A stretch of 11,829 nt of DNA from Alphaproteobacteria bacterium (lineage in GTDB: Bacteria > Pseudomonadota > Alphaproteobacteria > CAAHEQ01 > UBA3637), in contig JAFZGR010000153.1 of the NCBI GenBank assembly GCA_017555325.1, positions 1-11,829 on the forward strand. The letters run 5' to 3'. The first letter of the stretch is position 1. Each line of letters starts with the position of its first letter. Positions 1 to 7,405 of the stretch are shown here, in pieces. A program made the translations under genes and the position numbers. The notes beneath the pieces are model-generated. The model did not search any database and had not been told where the DNA came from. It saw only the letters and a list, made by a program, of their open reading frames with translations.

Positions 1-989
1 CTTAAAAAAGCCAAACAGATAAATCCACATTGGGCAACCTTAAAAAAAGCCGTTTTTGCCCCCCAAATCCGCTTAATTAAAAATAACAACGCCAATAAAA
101 CCGTTAAAATCATCCATGTACCGGCAACAGGCATAAACATATTAAAGAATTCATCCAAACTGTTTTTAAACCAATAAGATTTTATAATAGATAACACAAA
201 TGTTATCCACCAAATTGCACAAAACAGCAAATTATTTTTATATTTCCAGACAAGTGGCAAAACCATTAAAATCCATAATACTGCATAAGCCTGACTAGGA
301 CTCAATATAGCACTTAATCCGTAAAATATTAACCATATATTTTTACTAGGTGAAAAAGAAGAAGCCAAAATAAATGGAACAGATAAAATCATACCAAAAA
401 ACACCGCTGTCCATGTGTTTCCTGTTAAATGAAACAGTTGCCCGATAAGGGCGATCCCGATAAAAATCCACCCAATATTACACCAAAGTAAAAATTCTTT
501 TAATCGATATTTTTGACTGTTATTTATGTATGTATAAGCAAACCAAGCCGAAAGCCCCCAAAAACAAACAAAATAACCGATTAATTTTAAAAGCATCGGA
601 ATTTGATTCCAGTTTGCAGCAACCACCGCAATTATTCCCAAACCAATACATCCAACAGCAAAACAAACAAAATTAAACAACCAATTTGTAGATAGTATAT
701 TTTGTTTTTCTTTATTTTCAATATTCTCCATCGTATGAACAGGCATTTTTGATTGCTTTACATTTTCTTCCAAAGGAACTAATGCTTCTTGATATTGTCT
801 TTCTTCCAAAAAACCATTTTGATACCAGTTTTTTAATCTTTTCTTTTGTTCATACGCATAAATTTTTTGAAATTGTGTTTTGTTAATAACCCTTTGCTTT
901 AATAAGAGATCTAAAAACAAATCTTTTGATCTGCTAGAAAGAGAATAAATCCCAAACACCAAAATCAGAAAAGTAAAAAATGTGAACAT
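1..989 (-). CDS. DUF2157-type multi-pass membrane protein (3' end outside window)
   Basis: The minus-strand frame opens at an ATG at 989 and has no stop down to the window edge, giving 329 codons of a longer protein. It has a short N-terminal hydrophobic segment (about residues 3-18), then a charged soluble stretch (about 30-100) with helical 'xxQFQKIYAYEQ' and 'ERQYQEAL' pieces, then at least six or seven hydrophobic segments. The motif AANWNQIP (125-131) followed by LIGQLFHL (181-188) is the DUF2157 pattern, and both elements recur in the next gene upstream (1061-1990). Function of DUF2157 is unknown; such proteins sit in the inner membrane and are often followed by DUF4401 or GDYXXLXY modules, which might lie in the unseen C-terminus. 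A plausible RBS (AAAGGATG) lies just ahead of the ATG. It sits 71 nt behind the neighbouring DUF2157 gene with no terminator seen between them, so the two are probably co-transcribed. The family call is fairly sure; the function is not known. Confidence 0.72.
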   Translation of the reverse strand, partial: MFTFFTFLILVFGIYSLSSRSKDLFLDLLLKQRVINKTQFQKIYAYEQKKRLKNWYQNGFLEERQYQEALVPLEENVKQSKMPVHTMENIENKEKQNILSTNWLFNFVCFAVGCIGLGIIAVVAANWNQIPMLLKLIGYFVCFWGLSAWFAYTYINNSQKYRLKEFLLWCNIGWIFIGIALIGQLFHLTGNTWTAVFFGMILSVPFILASSFSPSKNIWLIFYGLSAILSPSQAYAVLWILMVLPLVWKYKNNLLFCAIWWITFVLSIIKSYWFKNSLDEFFNMFMPVAGTWMILTVLLALLFLIKRIWGAKTAFFKVAQCGFICLAFL

Positions 990-1060
990 TATTCATCCTT
1001 TATGTAATTTGGAGTAATTATAAAAAAAAATAATACAAAAAGCAATCTTTTTATCTGTAA

Positions 1061-1990
1061 CTATTTGATTTTCTTTTTATGCAATTGAATTTTCCAAAAA
1101 TACAGAAAAAATAAAATCAAACCCATTAAAAGTCCTATTCCCATAAACAAAACACCTGTTCCGACTAAGTCGGGTAAGGATTGAAAATAAAACAGCAATA
1201 ATCGTGCCACAATAATACCGATTGTAATGTGAAACAATACCATTCTTTTTGCACAAACCGCAAAAAATAATAATAATCCCAAGAATGATAACGACACAAA
1301 AAAACCACCAAGAGAATTCTGCATAGAAATATCTCCTAAAAATATAACGGGGAAATATAAAAATATAGACCAGTGATATAAACTTTGAGCCAATTTATCC
1401 GTAAAAAAGTGAGATAAATAAATCAGACAAATTAAAATCCCACCCATTAATGTGGTAGCAAAAAGAGGAGATTGTTCAAAGAACAATAAAAGCAATTCCA
1501 GTTTCATATATCCGATTAATCCACCTAAAAACAAAGGAATCCATAATAAAGCTAAAAATTTTCGTTTGCTTGCTAAAACAATTCCAAAAGACAACACTGC
1601 CCACAACAATAATCCTTTGGCACTATCTACCGGCAAATTAAAAATTTGAGCAATCAAACCAATACCCCCACCTATCATTAAAAATGTAATAAACAAGGCG
1701 ATTTCAGCTATTTTATATCGTTCTTTTCGGATAGCAAAGAATGATAACATCAAACCACTTCCCAATACAACAAAAACAAAAATTAATTTTACCATATCTG
1801 GTATAACATGCCAGTGTGCCGTAATTAAAGAAATTGCCCCTAAACAAAAACAAAAAATACTTAACCATATAAACGTACCCCAAATAAACGGCTTTTTTTT
1901 TGCGGCATCTTGTTCTAAAATCTGTTCCCGTTGTGCCTTTGAAATAATATTCTTTTTTACCCACATATCAGTTTTTTTTGATAAATTCAT
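1061..1990 (-). CDS. DUF2157-type multi-pass membrane protein
   Basis: This is a complete 309-residue protein. Residues 1-35 are a charged cytoplasmic-type segment (WVKKNIISKAQREQIL), followed by about eight to ten closely packed hydrophobic segments from residue 36 to 299 and a basic tail (KIQLHKKKIK). The signature features are AHWHVIP (58-64), GLIAQIFNLP (111-120) and, near the C-terminus, VARLLLFYFQSLPDLVGTG (261-279), which fit the DUF2157 predicted inner-membrane family. No enzymatic motif is visible and no function is established. The start at 1990 is supported by a strong G-run RBS (AAAAGGGGGATTAATATG). The gene lies directly behind the putative terminator of the transketolase operon and 71 nt ahead of a second gene of the same family, suggesting a small two-gene unit that may have arisen by duplication. 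Its own promoter would have to lie in the short AT-rich stretch overlapping that terminator. Confidence 0.8.
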   Translation of the reverse strand: MNLSKKTDMWVKKNIISKAQREQILEQDAAKKKPFIWGTFIWLSIFCFCLGAISLITAHWHVIPDMVKLIFVFVVLGSGLMLSFFAIRKERYKIAEIALFITFLMIGGGIGLIAQIFNLPVDSAKGLLLWAVLSFGIVLASKRKFLALLWIPLFLGGLIGYMKLELLLLFFEQSPLFATTLMGGILICLIYLSHFFTDKLAQSLYHWSIFLYFPVIFLGDISMQNSLGGFFVSLSFLGLLLFFAVCAKRMVLFHITIGIIVARLLLFYFQSLPDLVGTGVLFMGIGLLMGLILFFLYFWKIQLHKKKIK

Positions 1991-2014
1991 ATTAATCCCC
2001 CTTTTAAAATATAT

Positions 2015-2054
2015 AAAAAATAAGGTTGTTATTGATTTTTCACAACAACAACCT
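2015..2054 (-). terminator. Putative rho-independent terminator of the tkt operon
   Basis: A 12-bp stem with one mismatch is formed by 2023-2034 (aggttgttattg) and 2043-2054 (caacaacaacct), with an 8-nt loop. Read on the minus strand, the stem is followed at once by TATTTTTTATATATTTT, a good U-rich release tract. It sits 28 nt beyond the transketolase stop codon, which is the right position to end the minus-strand operon. The stem is only moderately GC-rich. On the plus strand the trailing sequence is less T-rich, so the minus-strand orientation is preferred. Confidence 0.72.
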
Positions 2055-2082
2055 ATTCTTTTGTATTAAATTTTTTTATGCT

Positions 2083-4050
2083 TTACTTTAAATTAAGCAA
2101 GGTCAATGCTATTTTTTCTATATTTTCAGGTGTAAAACCGTAGGTTTCAAACAATTGATTCCCCGGTGCCGAAGCACCAAAATGATCAATGCCCAAAATA
2201 ATACCTGTTTCACCGATATATCTATCCCATCCGATAGAGGAACCGGCTTCAATCACAATACGAGGAACATCTCCTAAAATTGTTTGACGATAGTCTGCTG
2301 ATTGCTGTTCAAATAATTCAAGACACGGCATAGAAACAACTGCTGTTTGAATACCTTTTTCCGCCAACAAATCAGCTGTCTTTACAGCTAATGCAACTTC
2401 TGAACCGGTTGCAATAAGTGTTAATTGTCTATTCACTGTTTCTCTTAAAACATACCCCCCATTATACACAGGATTATCGGCTCCATTTTTTCTTAAAACA
2501 GGTAAATTTTGTCGAGAACAAATAATAGCGGACGGATTTTGATTAAATGTTAACGCACATTCATAACAATCCACTGTTTCTACGCTATCAGCAGGACGAA
2601 ATACCATTAAATTCGGCGTTGCACGCAAAGAAACAAGTTGTTCTATCGGTTGATGAGTCGGCCCATCTTCTCCAACCCCAATCGAATCATGTGTCAAAAC
2701 ATAAATTTCATGTAAATCCATTAAACAAGCCAAACGAATTGCCGGTTTCATATAATCAACAAATGACAAAAACGTGCCGGCAAAAGGAATAAAACCACCA
2801 TGAGCAGCTAATCCGTTCATAATACCTCCCATGGCATGTTCCCGAATGCCATAATGAATGTATTCCCCATTATAAGAATCTGCAGTAATCGGAAGAGCAT
2901 TATTCGTTTTAGTATATGAGGCAGCCGCTAAATCTGCCGACCCACCAATAAGACATGGAATATACTCTGATAATATATTTAACGTATTTTGAGAAGCCTT
3001 TCGCGTAGCAATTGTTTCTTTGTTTTTAATTAATTCTTCTTTATAGGCTGTTAATATTTGTTCTAAATTTTGTGGTAAATGACAATTTAAACGATTTAAT
3101 AATTCTGAACCGATGTCTGTCTTTTCAACACGTTTTTCCCATTGTTGACGCATTCCCTCCCATTGAGCTCCGGCTGCACGCCATTGTGACAAAATCTCAG
3201 TTGGAATATCAAACGCTTCCGCTGTCCAATTTATACTTTCTTTTAATCCGTTTAATTCATCTAAACCTAAAGGAGAACCATGGCATTTTGGAGTTCCTGC
3301 TTTCGTCGGTGTTCCATAACCAATTATTGTTTCACAATCAATTAAAACAGGTTTAGAACTTTGTTGTGCTTTTTCCAACGCTGTTTCAATAGAAGCAAAA
3401 TCATGTCCATTACATTTTAAAACTTTCCAATTACTAGCTTCAAAACGCTTTTTCATATCTGTCGAAGATGCAACTGCCGTTGTTCCATCAATTGTGATTT
3501 GATTATCATCCCATAAAACAATTAAATTGTTTAATTTTAAATGACCAGCCAATTCTATGGCTTCCTCTGATATCCCCTCCATTAAACAGCCATCCCCCAC
3601 AAAAACATATGTTTTATGATTGATAAAATCATCACCGTATTGAGCATTTAAAATCCGCTCTGCCAGAGCCATACCAACACCGCCGGCAATACCTTGCCCC
3701 AGCGGACCCGTTGAAAAATCAATCCCATTTACAAGTGATTTTTCCGGATGCCCGGCTGTTTTGGAAGCAAGTTGTCTGAAATTTTTAATTTCATCTAATG
3801 TAATATCTTCAAAGCCCGTTAAATACATCAAACTATATAACAGTGCCGAACCATGACCATTAGATAAAATAAATCTGTCCCGATTAGGCCATTGTGGATT
3901 TTTAGGGTCAAAATGTAAAAATTTGCCCCATAAAACAGTAGCAACATTTGCCATTCCCAAAGGCATCCCCGGATGTCCGGATTTTGCTTTTTCTATCATA
4001 TCAGCCGATAATACTCTGACAGCATTAGACATTTTTTGTAATTCAAACAT
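2083..4050 (-). CDS. tkt: Transketolase
   Basis: A full-length 655-residue thiamine-diphosphate enzyme of the non-oxidative pentose phosphate pathway. It moves two-carbon ketol units between sugar phosphates (xylulose-5-P to ribose-5-P or erythrose-4-P) in the cytoplasm. In order: the N-terminal TPP-binding domain has SGHPG (24-28), NGHGSALLY (64-72), TGPLGQG (114-120) and the ThDP/Mg motif GDG(152-154) running to DDN (181-183). The pyrimidine-binding domain has GIREHAMGG (401-409) with catalytic-type Glu404 and HDSIGVGEDGPTHQP (454-468). The C-terminal domain has ATGSEV and DHFGASAPG (622-630). All expected active-site elements are present and the length is usual. The first ATG at 4050 overlaps the stop of the upstream sulfatase-like gene as TAATG and has an upstream GGGAGAAAG RBS; Met7 is an alternative but less well placed start. 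It is the last gene of the coupled operon, followed by a hairpin terminator. Its grouping with RNA modification genes looks like lineage-specific packing. Confidence 0.97.
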   Translation of the reverse strand: MFELQKMSNAVRVLSADMIEKAKSGHPGMPLGMANVATVLWGKFLHFDPKNPQWPNRDRFILSNGHGSALLYSLMYLTGFEDITLDEIKNFRQLASKTAGHPEKSLVNGIDFSTGPLGQGIAGGVGMALAERILNAQYGDDFINHKTYVFVGDGCLMEGISEEAIELAGHLKLNNLIVLWDDNQITIDGTTAVASSTDMKKRFEASNWKVLKCNGHDFASIETALEKAQQSSKPVLIDCETIIGYGTPTKAGTPKCHGSPLGLDELNGLKESINWTAEAFDIPTEILSQWRAAGAQWEGMRQQWEKRVEKTDIGSELLNRLNCHLPQNLEQILTAYKEELIKNKETIATRKASQNTLNILSEYIPCLIGGSADLAAASYTKTNNALPITADSYNGEYIHYGIREHAMGGIMNGLAAHGGFIPFAGTFLSFVDYMKPAIRLACLMDLHEIYVLTHDSIGVGEDGPTHQPIEQLVSLRATPNLMVFRPADSVETVDCYECALTFNQNPSAIICSRQNLPVLRKNGADNPVYNGGYVLRETVNRQLTLIATGSEVALAVKTADLLAEKGIQTAVVSMPCLELFEQQSADYRQTILGDVPRIVIEAGSSIGWDRYIGETGIILGIDHFGASAPGNQLFETYGFTPENIEKIALTLLNLK

Positions 4051-5579
4051 TATTCTTTCTCCCTATTTTCAAATAACGAATTAATAAAATAAATACTTTC
4101 CGTAAAACCGGATTTTTTCTCACCAACAATTTGTGGTTTATCATCTCCTTTGTATAAAATCATTAACGGGGTGTCTAAACCATCAACGTCAGGAACATTG
4201 TGATCACCATATAAAACAATTAAACTATCTTCTGGAATCTGTTCATAAAACAGTTTAAAACCTTTATCCAATTCATAAGCGGCATTCAAATATTTTTCCC
4301 TGTCAGATGACGGATTTTTATAAAGTTCATTTTGAGAAGTATAAGGCGGATGCATTCCTGCCGTAATAATAAATGAAAAATTTTTCTGTGAAGGATTAAC
4401 AGATTGTAAGGCTTTTTTAAAAACATCTATATCTGAAACACCCCATTCACCTCTTGGAATTGAAATATCAAAATCTTCCATAAAATAGACTTTATCAAAT
4501 CCCATTACTGGATAATGATTAATTCTTTTAAAAAACAACCGTTCAAAACCATGAAAGAATTGAGTATTATATCCCTTTGTTTTCATACGATGTGCCAAAC
4601 TGTTTATATTTTTATGAATAATCGGCGGATACTTCAAATAAACAATATAGTTATTTTTTTCGCAATTTAAATCCAATCCGGACATCATCATAAAATCAGT
4701 ATTGGCACTTCCTAAACAATGATAATGATTTTTATCTTCCTGATAATAGGCACTTTGTTTTTGTTGATATAAAAACGGCATTGTTTTCGGTGTAATAGCA
4801 GATGTTGTCAAACTTTCAACCTGTATCAAATAAACAAAGTTAGGTATGCGAGACAAATAAATATTATCTGTTTTCATTTTATCTGTCACTTTTTTGTTTC
4901 CGGACCATATAATACTATCCATTTCCGAAATAGAATCCTGATAAATATAATCAATCGGAAACGTTATTTTGTGTAATAATCCTTGTTCAATAGACATGTA
5001 TAAATTGGGAAACAGATAAGTTCCTAAAACAAACCATTTAAAAATATCAAAAACACCAAGTAAAAACAAAACAAAACTACTTATTCCGGACCAGATTAAA
5101 GCCTTTTTCAAACAATTTTTCGGATTTTTCAAAACCCAAAAAATTTGCAAAACGGTTAAAGCTAAATAAATAAAAAATCGACAATCTAATAAAGATTTCC
5201 AATTTTGTAAACCGGCATAAAAACCTTCTTTATATGTGGATAAAATTGCATACAATTTTAAAGCAACAATATTAACTTTATAATATTCTTTAAAAACACA
5301 AAAAAGAACAAAATTAAATAACAGAACAAAAATCGTAAATCCTCGTCCGAATAACAAGGAAATATACCAACCAAAAGCAGTTAGCAAAAGAACGGCAGAA
5401 TAACCAAATGTGTTAAAAAAAGGACCATTTTTAGAAAACAATAAAACATCCGAAAAAAAACTGCAAAACGTTAATAAAAAAACACCCATGCCAATAGAAC
5501 AAAATATTTTTTTAAAATCTTCTTTTGCTGATACCGGATTTTCTTTATCCTTTATGAAATAAGAATATTTTTGATTCAT
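4050..5579 (-). CDS. Membrane-anchored LTA-synthase/sulfatase-superfamily phosphotransferase
   Basis: A 509-residue protein with about five N-terminal membrane segments (around 26-48, 59-77, 79-97, 134-150, 160-180) and an extracytoplasmic catalytic domain from about residue 245. Compared from memory with Staphylococcus aureus LtaS, the metal ligand Glu is in VYLIQVESL (Glu255), and YGDHN (457-461) supplies the Asp459/His460 metal pair. GMHPPY (408-413) matches the substrate His loop, and HGFERLFFKR (343-352) matches the region holding the LtaS Trp-Arg substrate residues, with Arg352 kept and Trp replaced by Phe. The nucleophile region is GSANTDF (290-296); right-anchored alignment puts Ser291 where LtaS has its Thr, with Thr294 the other candidate. 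Such enzymes transfer phosphoglycerol or phosphoethanolamine to envelope glycans or lipids. A Gram-negative does not make LTA, so a glucan, LPS or similar acceptor is inferred. It overlaps rsmD by ATGA and tkt by TAATG. The family is sure; the substrate is unknown. Confidence 0.88.
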   Translation of the reverse strand: MNQKYSYFIKDKENPVSAKEDFKKIFCSIGMGVFLLTFCSFFSDVLLFSKNGPFFNTFGYSAVLLLTAFGWYISLLFGRGFTIFVLLFNFVLFCVFKEYYKVNIVALKLYAILSTYKEGFYAGLQNWKSLLDCRFFIYLALTVLQIFWVLKNPKNCLKKALIWSGISSFVLFLLGVFDIFKWFVLGTYLFPNLYMSIEQGLLHKITFPIDYIYQDSISEMDSIIWSGNKKVTDKMKTDNIYLSRIPNFVYLIQVESLTTSAITPKTMPFLYQQKQSAYYQEDKNHYHCLGSANTDFMMMSGLDLNCEKNNYIVYLKYPPIIHKNINSLAHRMKTKGYNTQFFHGFERLFFKRINHYPVMGFDKVYFMEDFDISIPRGEWGVSDIDVFKKALQSVNPSQKNFSFIITAGMHPPYTSQNELYKNPSSDREKYLNAAYELDKGFKLFYEQIPEDSLIVLYGDHNVPDVDGLDTPLMILYKGDDKPQIVGEKKSGFTESIYFINSLFENREKE

Positions 5580-6133
5580 ATTTGTAAAATCCGCCCTAAG
5601 AAAAACTGATTTCTTCCATAAGAAAGTTTTCTGATTATTTCAACATTATTTGGAAATTTTAAATCCTCATTGCTATCCGCTTCAATAACAATTAACGTTT
5701 CTGAATTAATCCATCCTTTTTGTAAAAATGAATTCAATGCCTTTTCAGATAAGTTTTGATGATATGGTGCATCACTAAAATAAATTTGAACAGCCTGCTG
5801 GCCAATTGGCGGTAACAGTGCATCATTCAAAATTTGATATCTATCAACTTGAAAACAATTTAGATTTTGTTTTAGATAACGCACTGCTTCTTTATTTTTT
5901 TCAAAAAAGAAACAATGTTTTGCTCCTCGTGATAAAGCTTCAATTCCAATAGCACCGGAACCGGCAAAAACATCAACAAAAGAAATATCCATCCAGTTTT
6001 TACCTTGTTTTAACAAATAGCTTTCCAAAACATTAAACAAGCCTTCTTTGGCACGGTCGCTTGTTGGGCGCGTAATGTTTTCAGAAGCTGCAATCAGCTT
6101 TTTTCCTTTATACTGTCCGCTGATAATTCTCAT
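5576..6133 (-). CDS. rsmD: 16S rRNA (guanine-966-N2)-methyltransferase RsmD
   Basis: A 185-residue Rossmann-fold methyltransferase of normal RsmD length. It makes m2G966 on 16S rRNA of the assembled small subunit, using S-adenosylmethionine. The N-terminal MRIISGQYKGKKL and the RsmD-specific RPTSDRAKEGLFN (22-34) are clear. The SAM-binding motif I is VDVFAGSGAIGIEALSRGA (53-71), with acidic Glu78 at the end of the next strand. Motif IV, normally D/N-P-P-Y/F, reads SDAPY (120-124) here, with Ala in place of the first Pro. The C-terminal SYGRNQFFLGRI fits the family. It begins inside the stop of the pseudouridine synthase gene (ATGA) and ends inside the start of the sulfatase-like gene (ATGA). 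The pairing with a pseudouridine synthase is common in Alphaproteobacteria. The identity is firm; only the DAPY substitution is odd. Confidence 0.94.
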   Translation of the reverse strand: MRIISGQYKGKKLIAASENITRPTSDRAKEGLFNVLESYLLKQGKNWMDISFVDVFAGSGAIGIEALSRGAKHCFFFEKNKEAVRYLKQNLNCFQVDRYQILNDALLPPIGQQAVQIYFSDAPYHQNLSEKALNSFLQKGWINSETLIVIEADSNEDLKFPNNVEIIRKLSYGRNQFFLGRILQI

Positions 6134-6843
6134 AATAACTCTTTCAAGGCTTTTTTAGTAACTTCTCGAACACCACCTTTTTCTAAATTCCCTAATTGAA
6201 AAGGACCATATGAAATACGGATTAATCGTGTGACTGGGAGACCAAAATGTGCCATTATATTACGAATTTCACGATTTTTACCCTCAGTTAATGTTATTTG
6301 CAACCAACTATTTGTTCCTTGCGTTCTTTCTACTTCAATAGAGCACGGAGCATATTTAATACCCTTTATTGTTATTCCTTTTTCTATTCTTTTCTGTATT
6401 TCGGGAGTTAAAACACCATGTATCCGAACACGGTATTTACGTTTCCACCCCATAGTCGGATGTTCTAACCGTCGAGCCAATTCTCCATCTGTTGTTAATA
6501 AAAGCAATCCTTCCGAATTTAAATCCAATCGTCCAACCGAAATAACACGGGGCAAATATGACGGTAATTTTTCAAAAACTGTTGGTCGCCCCTGCGGATC
6601 TTTATGTGTTGTTACCAATCCGGTTGGTTTATGATAACACCATAGACGCACTTCTTGTTTGGTTCCTATCGGTTTCCCATCAACCATTATAATATCAGAC
6701 TGACTGACCGTAAAAGCCGGAGTTGTTAACTTTTCTCCGTTAACACATACCCGTCCGGCTAAAATCCACTCTTCGGCGACACGACGAGAACATAATCCCA
6801 CACTTGCCATTATTTTTGCAATTCTTTCTTTTTTTTCTGTCAT
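6130..6843 (-). CDS. RsuA/RluB/E/F-family rRNA pseudouridine synthase
   Basis: A 237-residue protein that converts a specific rRNA uridine to pseudouridine. An N-terminal S4 RNA-binding domain (about 5-52, with RIAKIMASVGLCSRR and GRVCVNGE) precedes the catalytic domain. The active-site motif GRLDLNSEGLLLLTTDGELA (104-123) holds the catalytic Asp107, and the C-terminal EGKNREIRNIMAHFGLPVTRL (187-207) is the usual substrate-cleft segment. By family and length it is most likely RluB-like (23S rRNA U2605), but RsuA, RluE and RluF share these motifs, so no symbol is given. It is the first gene of the minus-strand operon, starting at the ATG at 6843 with a purine-rich AAAGAGAAG upstream, and overlaps rsmD by ATGA. 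It is divergent from tadA across a 70-nt gap. Confidence 0.93.
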   Translation of the reverse strand: MTEKKERIAKIMASVGLCSRRVAEEWILAGRVCVNGEKLTTPAFTVSQSDIIMVDGKPIGTKQEVRLWCYHKPTGLVTTHKDPQGRPTVFEKLPSYLPRVISVGRLDLNSEGLLLLTTDGELARRLEHPTMGWKRKYRVRIHGVLTPEIQKRIEKGITIKGIKYAPCSIEVERTQGTNSWLQITLTEGKNREIRNIMAHFGLPVTRLIRISYGPFQLGNLEKGGVREVTKKALKELL

Positions 6844-6873
6844 CTTCTCTTTCTTTTCTGTTTATTTTGGTAT

Positions 6874-6879
6874 ATTATA
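6874..6879 (-). promoter_or_regulatory. Candidate -10 box of the pseudouridine synthase/rsmD/tkt operon
   Basis: The minus strand reads a perfect TATAAT here, 30 nt upstream of the ATG at 6843, which would give a short leader of roughly 20-25 nt. No good -35 box lies at the normal 17-nt spacing: TTGTCA (6889-6894) is present but only 9 nt away. On the plus strand the same AT-rich block offers TATATT or TATTAT (6871-6878) as a possible -10 for tadA. The 70-nt divergent gap has to serve both directions, so overlapping promoters are expected. The motif match is real; activity is inferred. Confidence 0.42.
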
Positions 6880-6913
6880 CAACAAAACTGACAAGAAGAA
6901 AGAAAAAAAAGAC

Positions 6914-7405
6914 ATGAATGATAAAATTTTGCAAAAAGCATTACTCTATGCGCATAAAGCTACTCAAAAAGATGAGGTCCCTGTTGGTGCCGTTATTTTC
7001 AATTCAAAAACAAATGAAATTATTGCTTGTGCCCATAATCAAACCCAAAAGCACCAATTGCCATTTGCTCATGCCGAAATTATGGCGATAAAAAAAGCCT
7101 GTAAAAAATTAAAGGTAAAACGATTAAACGGTTATTCTCTTTTCGTGACATTAGAACCCTGTGTTATGTGTGCCGGTGCTATTTCTTGGGCACACTTAGA
7201 TGCGTTATATTTCGGTGCTTATGATGCCAAAACCGGTGCTATCAATCAGGGGGCTTGTGTTTTTAATCATGCTCAAACACATCACAAACCACAAATTTTT
7301 AGTGGTATTGAAGCTGAAAAATGTGGTAAACTTTTATCTTGCTTTTTTCAAAATAAACGACAACAGCAAAAAGAACTAAAAAGGAATAACGATGGAAACA
7401 ACTGA
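6914..7405 (+). CDS. tadA: tRNA-specific adenosine deaminase TadA
   Basis: A 163-residue zinc-dependent deaminase that converts A34 to inosine in the anticodon of tRNA-Arg(ACG), allowing wobble decoding. The core carries the two catalytic signatures: HAE (53-55), with zinc ligand His53 and proton-shuttle Glu55, and PCVMC (82-86), with zinc ligands Cys83 and Cys86. The family pieces EVPVGAV (21-27), HNQTQKHQLPFAHAE and YFGAYDAKTGA (99-109) are also present. A basic C-terminal helix (FFQNKRQQQKELKR) matches the TadA tail that contacts tRNA. Its upstream region is purine-rich without a textbook RBS. It is divergent from the pseudouridine synthase gene, a layout I know from Alphaproteobacteria, and its last 14 nt overlap the start of xseA. 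General cytidine or guanine deaminases are the alternative, but the tail and context favour TadA. Confidence 0.95.
   Translation: MNDKILQKALLYAHKATQKDEVPVGAVIFNSKTNEIIACAHNQTQKHQLPFAHAEIMAIKKACKKLKVKRLNGYSLFVTLEPCVMCAGAISWAHLDALYFGAYDAKTGAINQGACVFNHAQTHHKPQIFSGIEAEKCGKLLSCFFQNKRQQQKELKRNNDGNN

Noticed and set aside
2083..4032. Alternative tkt start at Met7 (4032)
   Set aside because: The ATG at 4050 has a better-placed RBS and forms the TAATG coupling with the upstream gene, so the longer form is kept.
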